NCBI RefSeq assembly: GCF_003001815.1
Contig: NZ_PVMZ01000016.1
Location: 219,075-283,074, forward strand
Direction: 5' to 3'
Origin: Actinoplanes italicus
GTDB lineage: Bacteria; Actinomycetota; Actinomycetes; Mycobacteriales; Micromonosporaceae
Length of the DNA: 64,000 nt
The position numbers and the translations under genes are program-made. Below the pieces are notes generated by a model. It was not told the DNA's origin and made no database searches. It saw only the letters and a program-made list of their open reading frames with translations. Below are positions 62,001 to 64,000 of this stretch, in pieces. How positions within the stretch are numbered: the first letter of the stretch is position 1; every line of letters starts with the position of its first letter.

Positions 62001-63070
62001 TGGGTCCGCTTGGACCGGTGGTAGCCCTTGACGCTGCGGTTGGCCAGGTCGAGGGCACTCTGCAGACCTCCGATGCCGGTGCTCGCGCCGCCCGGCCCCT
62101 CGTTGTTGTTCACGCGATAGTCGGTGAAGCCGAACGAGCCGACGCCCTCGCTGTACCAGACCTCCTTGTCGCGGACGGTCGCAAGCTTGGTGTACGGCTC
62201 GTACGTGTTGCTGGTGACGGCGCCGTCGTAGCGGTCGTCGGTGTTGTAGTGGTACCCGACAGCGTCGACGATCCCGAACAGGGCCGGGTCGTCGAGCAAC
62301 GCCGGGCCGATGTTCTTCGTCTGGTTCTCGTCCGAGGCGACGATCTTGATCTTCTGGTACGCCTCCGCGACCGCCGCCTGCTCATCAGCCGGGATGCCGT
62401 ACCGCGGATCGGCGAAGTCGGTGTCCGTGACCAGGGCGTTCTTGTAGTACCTGATGAACGCGAGGTCCGGGTTGGTGGTCTCGTTGGTGTCCGGATTGAC
62501 GTAGTCGACCATGTAGCCGTACTTCTCGTACGCGTCGAGAATCGTCTCCTTGTACCACCGGTACATCTCGTCGCGGCCGGTCCCGGCGCTCCATGCCTGC
62601 TGCACCCAGTAGGGCATCGTCCAGCGCAGGATCGACACCTTGAGCTTCGGATTGACCGTCTTGGCGTCGGCGGCCAGCTGGAAGCCGGGCGACCGGGAGG
62701 CGTCGGCGAGCTCGTCGGCCGTCCGCATGGTGGCCGCGTCCGCGCCGGTCGAGTTGTTGGTGTCCGAGCCCATCTCCATCTTGACGTGGTTGATCAGCGG
62801 GTGCGGCCCGCCGAACAGCACGCCGATGAGCTCCCAGTACCGGCCGGGGTGCTCGGCCTTGTAGTCCATCAGCAGGTTGCTCGTACTGTTGGCACTGATC
62901 AGACCGAGGCCTTTGTACGGGAGCCCGTGCACGCTGTCCTTGCGCACATCCCGCCCGTCCACGACGACGTCGACCGTCTCCTCGGCCGCCGTGGCCGGTG
63001 TCGCCGTCAGTCCCCAGGCGAGGCCGGCCACCATCGCGGCGCAGCCTGCCGTCCACTGTCTGATCCGCAC
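59009..63070 (-). CDS. Giant secreted GH59-like enzyme with CBM5/12 tail
   Basis: A 1353-residue exported protein. Signal peptide about 1-29. The N-terminal ~520 residues resemble GH59/GH30-type galactosidases: YKGLGLISANSTSNLL, HVKMEMGSDTNN, acid/base Glu197 (NPDTNETTNPD) and nucleophile Glu308 (VWYSEGVGSF). Beta-sandwich modules follow, including a concanavalin-like segment (~560-710) and a CBM-like segment (~725-860). A Big_2-type Ig repeat lies near residue 1190-1260, then two chitin-binding-like CBM5/12 repeats (VYPSGNRVRHDGRDFVAQWW; ETVHHDGRLWQARWW). GTG at 63070 has AGGGGAG upstream. Confidence 0.82.
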   Translation of the reverse strand: MRIRQWTAGCAAMVAGLAWGLTATPATAAEETVDVVVDGRDVRKDSVHGLPYKGLGLISANSTSNLLMDYKAEHPGRYWELIGVLFGGPHPLINHVKMEMGSDTNNSTGADAATMRTADELADASRSPGFQLAADAKTVNPKLKVSILRWTMPYWVQQAWSAGTGRDEMYRWYKETILDAYEKYGYMVDYVNPDTNETTNPDLAFIRYYKNALVTDTDFADPRYGIPADEQAAVAEAYQKIKIVASDENQTKNIGPALLDDPALFGIVDAVGYHYNTDDRYDGAVTSNTYEPYTKLATVRDKEVWYSEGVGSFGFTDYRVNNNEGPGGASTGIGGLQSALDLANRSVKGYHRSKRTHYVFQPAIGSFYEGAQYSHKELLSARDPWSGHIHYDAAIYVMRHFTQFAETGWENDTNTAGIWRTVPEASYSGVLGTENLDGSNGAASYLTLADPDRRDFSTVAVNDSDLVKTYRIRAENMDLGADPTLRVWETRAAHHMHPVASLRAADDGWYTYQVPPRSIVTFTTLDTGGGDRLPESAPRTVLDTGENVLHADDFHYPANSARGDEPRFMVDQTGAWQVAGDRLYQLMDQSMKDTAAWNRNSPNTLVGDFRWHNYRASVDVSFPDAAGSAGLGVRQQNGMAADSAAYQIRITKAGAWTFSKHGTTIATGTRTAADGYTLAVEAAGATITAFVDGAAVHRFTDPAPELAGRVNLASDFHRTGFDNLKIEKIKGFSPYAETLLDNMDGTNAYTGTWSHRAASGDAMDWHRSTSTSSQAGSSVTVRFTGTGLDVIGGNNGSATLDVSVDGAPLATGAATGSTAKRQATYTLRGLTDGSHTATFVLRSGTLVLDAFTSISGKVDGPVDTKPIREALAAAGTPVEADWSAQSWAVFAATRARAAAALDGQPGLDTIGVAQLTARLTAASDNLRPADVTDTKRDLGLVGAVLTSGDLPATVTVDGHSRAVTWTAASRNTARAAYTTVTVEGWTNDAYADGRKQAFTARYEVVPPSLVYYIDSGLAAGQSSPQFQAVSGSVATLLNGTADQISATADAWGLVNDGITVKGGTDAADKFSTGHWAGGNKTIRYRLPLEPGKYTLTAGFTEWWAQTRPMSQTVTVGGATVTGTPISLSSTNARATGTVSFTVPAPTVVTYTVTKTGSQDPVISWLAVARTGDLDPETVTITGAHEVTPGEQATLQAAVAPEHASQAVTWRSSDQAVATVSADGVVTGLGYGRAIITATPVAAPGLSASHEVLVVPAAWSPDAVYPSGNRVRHDGRDFVAQWWTRGQTPGASPWGAWAEIGTPAGCGPPVWTTSWIYTGGETVHHDGRLWQARWWTRNQEPGDAYGPWRDLGGC

Positions 63071-63118
63071 GTCGCGACTCCCCTACGGTCGAGCACCGGG
63101 TGACGATCTCGTTACGGG

Positions 63119-63147
63119 AGTAAATCGCTCACAACAAGACACGTCAA
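63119..63147 (-). promoter_or_regulatory. Third copy of the pectin-regulon promoter
   Basis: Minus strand: TTGACG (63147-63142), 17 bp ending TGTGAGCGA, TTTACT (63124-63119). The same 17-bp spacing and same TGTGAGCGA next to the -10 as at 25889 and 31070, but the -10 half of the operator is changed. It drives the GH59-like gene, about 50 bp from its start. Confidence 0.6.
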
Positions 63148-63232
63148 TGCCCGTTCGCGCAGAAACGATCGAACTCGCTCAGATCCGACCCTCAGCCGCT
63201 GCTCGCGGCGCACTCACTAGCGATCGCCCTTC

Positions 63233-63289
63233 TCGCCGATCTTGTGGCGTTGCGGTTACACGAGTGGTGCAACCTCACAAGATCGGCGA
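63233..63289. repeat. 57-bp compound palindrome
   Basis: A 14-bp perfect inverted repeat, TCGCCGATCTTGTG (63233-63246) and CACAAGATCGGCGA (63276-63289). Nested inside is GTTGC/GCAAC, giving a long hairpin with a symmetric 2x2 internal loop and 15-nt apical loop. It lies in the 300-bp gap before the GH59-like gene and lacks a T-run. It may be a REP-type element. Confidence 0.7.
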
Positions 63290-63313
63290 CTGGTGGGGGT
63301 TCAGGCTGCCGCG

Positions 63314-63348
63314 ACGGCGGCCGGGAAGTGAGGGGTCCCGGCCGCCGT
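63314..63348 (-). terminator. Terminator of the right-edge secreted protein gene
   Basis: ACGGCGGCCGGGA, 9-nt loop, TCCCGGCCGCCGT: a 13-bp perfect stem beginning 22 bp past the minus-strand stop. A tandem TCTGATCGTT repeat lies between stop and stem. Confidence 0.85.
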
Positions 63349-63370
63349 GCTCTGATCGTTTCTGATCGTT

Positions 63371-64000
63371 TCAGTACGCGCGTACCTCGAGCAGGCCCAC
63401 CGAGGCGGTTCCGCTCGCCTGCATCACCACGCGGAGCCGGGTGGTGCTGACCGCATTGAACGTGACGGTGTTGTAGGCATTGGCGGCCACCGGGTATCCG
63501 CTGGTCGCAGCCACGTCGGCGTAGGCGCTGCCGGTCCAGTACTGCAGCTTCCAGGAGCCCGGCAGCCGTACGCCCCCGTTGTCGTCGAACAGATAGGCCT
63601 GCGCTCGGTTGAGGACCTGCGCGCCCGGCCAGGTCAGTTCGGCCCACTGCTGACCGGTCTCCGGCCAGGTCCCCCAGCGGGGGTTGACGGTGTCGTTGGA
63701 CGATCCGGGCTCGAGTCCGTCGTTGATCGCCGCGATCGACTCCCACGCCGAGGTGTAGGAAGCCGACGCCGTCGCCGAGCGGGCCTTGTTGTCGCCGACC
63801 GGCGGCGGGGTGGTGGTCCCGTTGATCGCCAGGTCGGCGCTGGGGAAAGCGGTGAACGACGGATTGATGTCGGGCTCGCCGCCGGCACCGTCGCAGCGGC
63901 GGTCCGGGTTGAACAGCAGGTAGGTGCCGGCCGAGCAGGCGAAGGCGATCTCGGCGTCGCCGCCGACCACGATGTTGCCGGACAGGTTGGCGCCGCCCTG
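63371..64000 (-). CDS. Secreted protein with C-terminal F5/8 (discoidin-like) domain, 5' part outside window
   Basis: The last 209 residues are visible and the frame is open to the window edge. The C-terminal ~140 residues (ARSATASASYTSAWESIAAINDGLEPGSS...LLEVRAY) form a discoidin/CBM32-like sandwich, with the typical AINDG and WAELTWPGAQVLNRAQAYLFDD segments. A preceding NGTTTPPPVGDNK linker separates it from an upstream beta-rich domain ending DPDRRCDGAGGEPDINPS. The catalytic part, if any, is not visible. Likely another extracellular carbohydrate-active protein. Confidence 0.75.
   Translation of the reverse strand, partial: QGGANLSGNIVVGGDAEIAFACSAGTYLLFNPDRRCDGAGGEPDINPSFTAFPSADLAINGTTTPPPVGDNKARSATASASYTSAWESIAAINDGLEPGSSNDTVNPRWGTWPETGQQWAELTWPGAQVLNRAQAYLFDDNGGVRLPGSWKLQYWTGSAYADVAATSGYPVAANAYNTVTFNAVSTTRLRVVMQASGTASVGLLEVRAY

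Noticed and set aside
60194..63103. Long plus-strand open frame opposite the GH59-like gene
   Set aside because: It is the antisense shadow of a high-GC gene; the minus strand carries signal peptide, catalytic motifs and modules.
63314..63348. Part of the 57-bp palindrome family
   Set aside because: Stem sequence and loop are unrelated to 63233-63289; position just after the stop indicates a normal terminator.

Overview
The window is high-GC actinomycete DNA with many GTG starts, 4-bp stop/start overlaps between co-directional genes, and numerous Sec/Tat-exported carbohydrate-active enzymes. A four-gene conservon (cvnABCD), MelC1/MelC2 tyrosinase genes and modular CBM-bearing glycosidases fit a filamentous actinomycete. 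Micromonosporaceae (Actinoplanes-like) is my inference, not something proven by the sequence.

Layout. 1-2061: end of a secreted family 11 rhamnogalacturonan lyase. 2004-6760: FAD monooxygenase and OsmC gene pair, diverging from a compact metX-metY-CoA-binding operon. 6871-11847: secreted SGNH hydrolase, a zinc-type dehydrogenase and a LacI regulator diverging around a clear operator, an orphan PD-(D/E)XK-like protein and an alpha/beta hydrolase. 11848-12745: about 900 bp without genes, holding short tandem repeats and a T-free GGGGCC-rich tract. 12746-17917: NmrA/HxlR divergent pair, a tyrosinase locus with two cofactor-like genes, an XRE/MmyB-type regulator overlapping an isochorismatase-fold gene, and a small membrane protein. 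18028-22683: GH5-like glycosidase, a rifampicin monooxygenase homologue preceded by a small leader ORF, DUF2750, RidA and CGNR genes.

22849-31034 is a pectin/arabinan/galactan island: GH43-GH27 on the minus strand, and GH43 arabinanase, ricin-GH43 and pectinesterase on the plus strand, then an AbfB-GH43 gene. With a GH59-like giant (59009-63070) and the PL11 gene it forms a secreted plant-polysaccharide set. Three of these transcription units start from nearly identical promoters (TTGACA/G, 17 bp, -10) whose spacer ends in TGTGAGCGA. A fourth has a perfect GTTAGCGCTAAC palindrome. Together they suggest one LacI-type regulon. A different palindrome matching the CebR cellulose-regulon consensus lies before two esterases (56771-59004).

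31095-36875 holds a histidine kinase and an OmpR-type regulator separated by a giant M4-M28-P-domain peptidase. 36944-41469: secreted beta-helix protein, DUF488 and acyl-CoA dehydrogenase. 41590-44816: conservon with a fifth GAF gene. 45005-56673 contains two GGDEF-EAL proteins, one with degenerate and one with intact signature motifs, plus a two-component system/ABC exporter unit, a TetR remnant, a TauE/SafE permease and a SnoaL-like protein. The right edge carries the end of a secreted discoidin-domain protein.

The most novel-looking non-coding element is a hairpin repeat: 39-bp imperfect palindromic units spaced by 22 bp (61-bp period), present as two arrays in opposite orientation at 39695-39834 and 52318-52539, with wobble changes that keep pairing on one strand. 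No tRNA, rRNA, insertion sequence or true CRISPR-Cas system was recognised.
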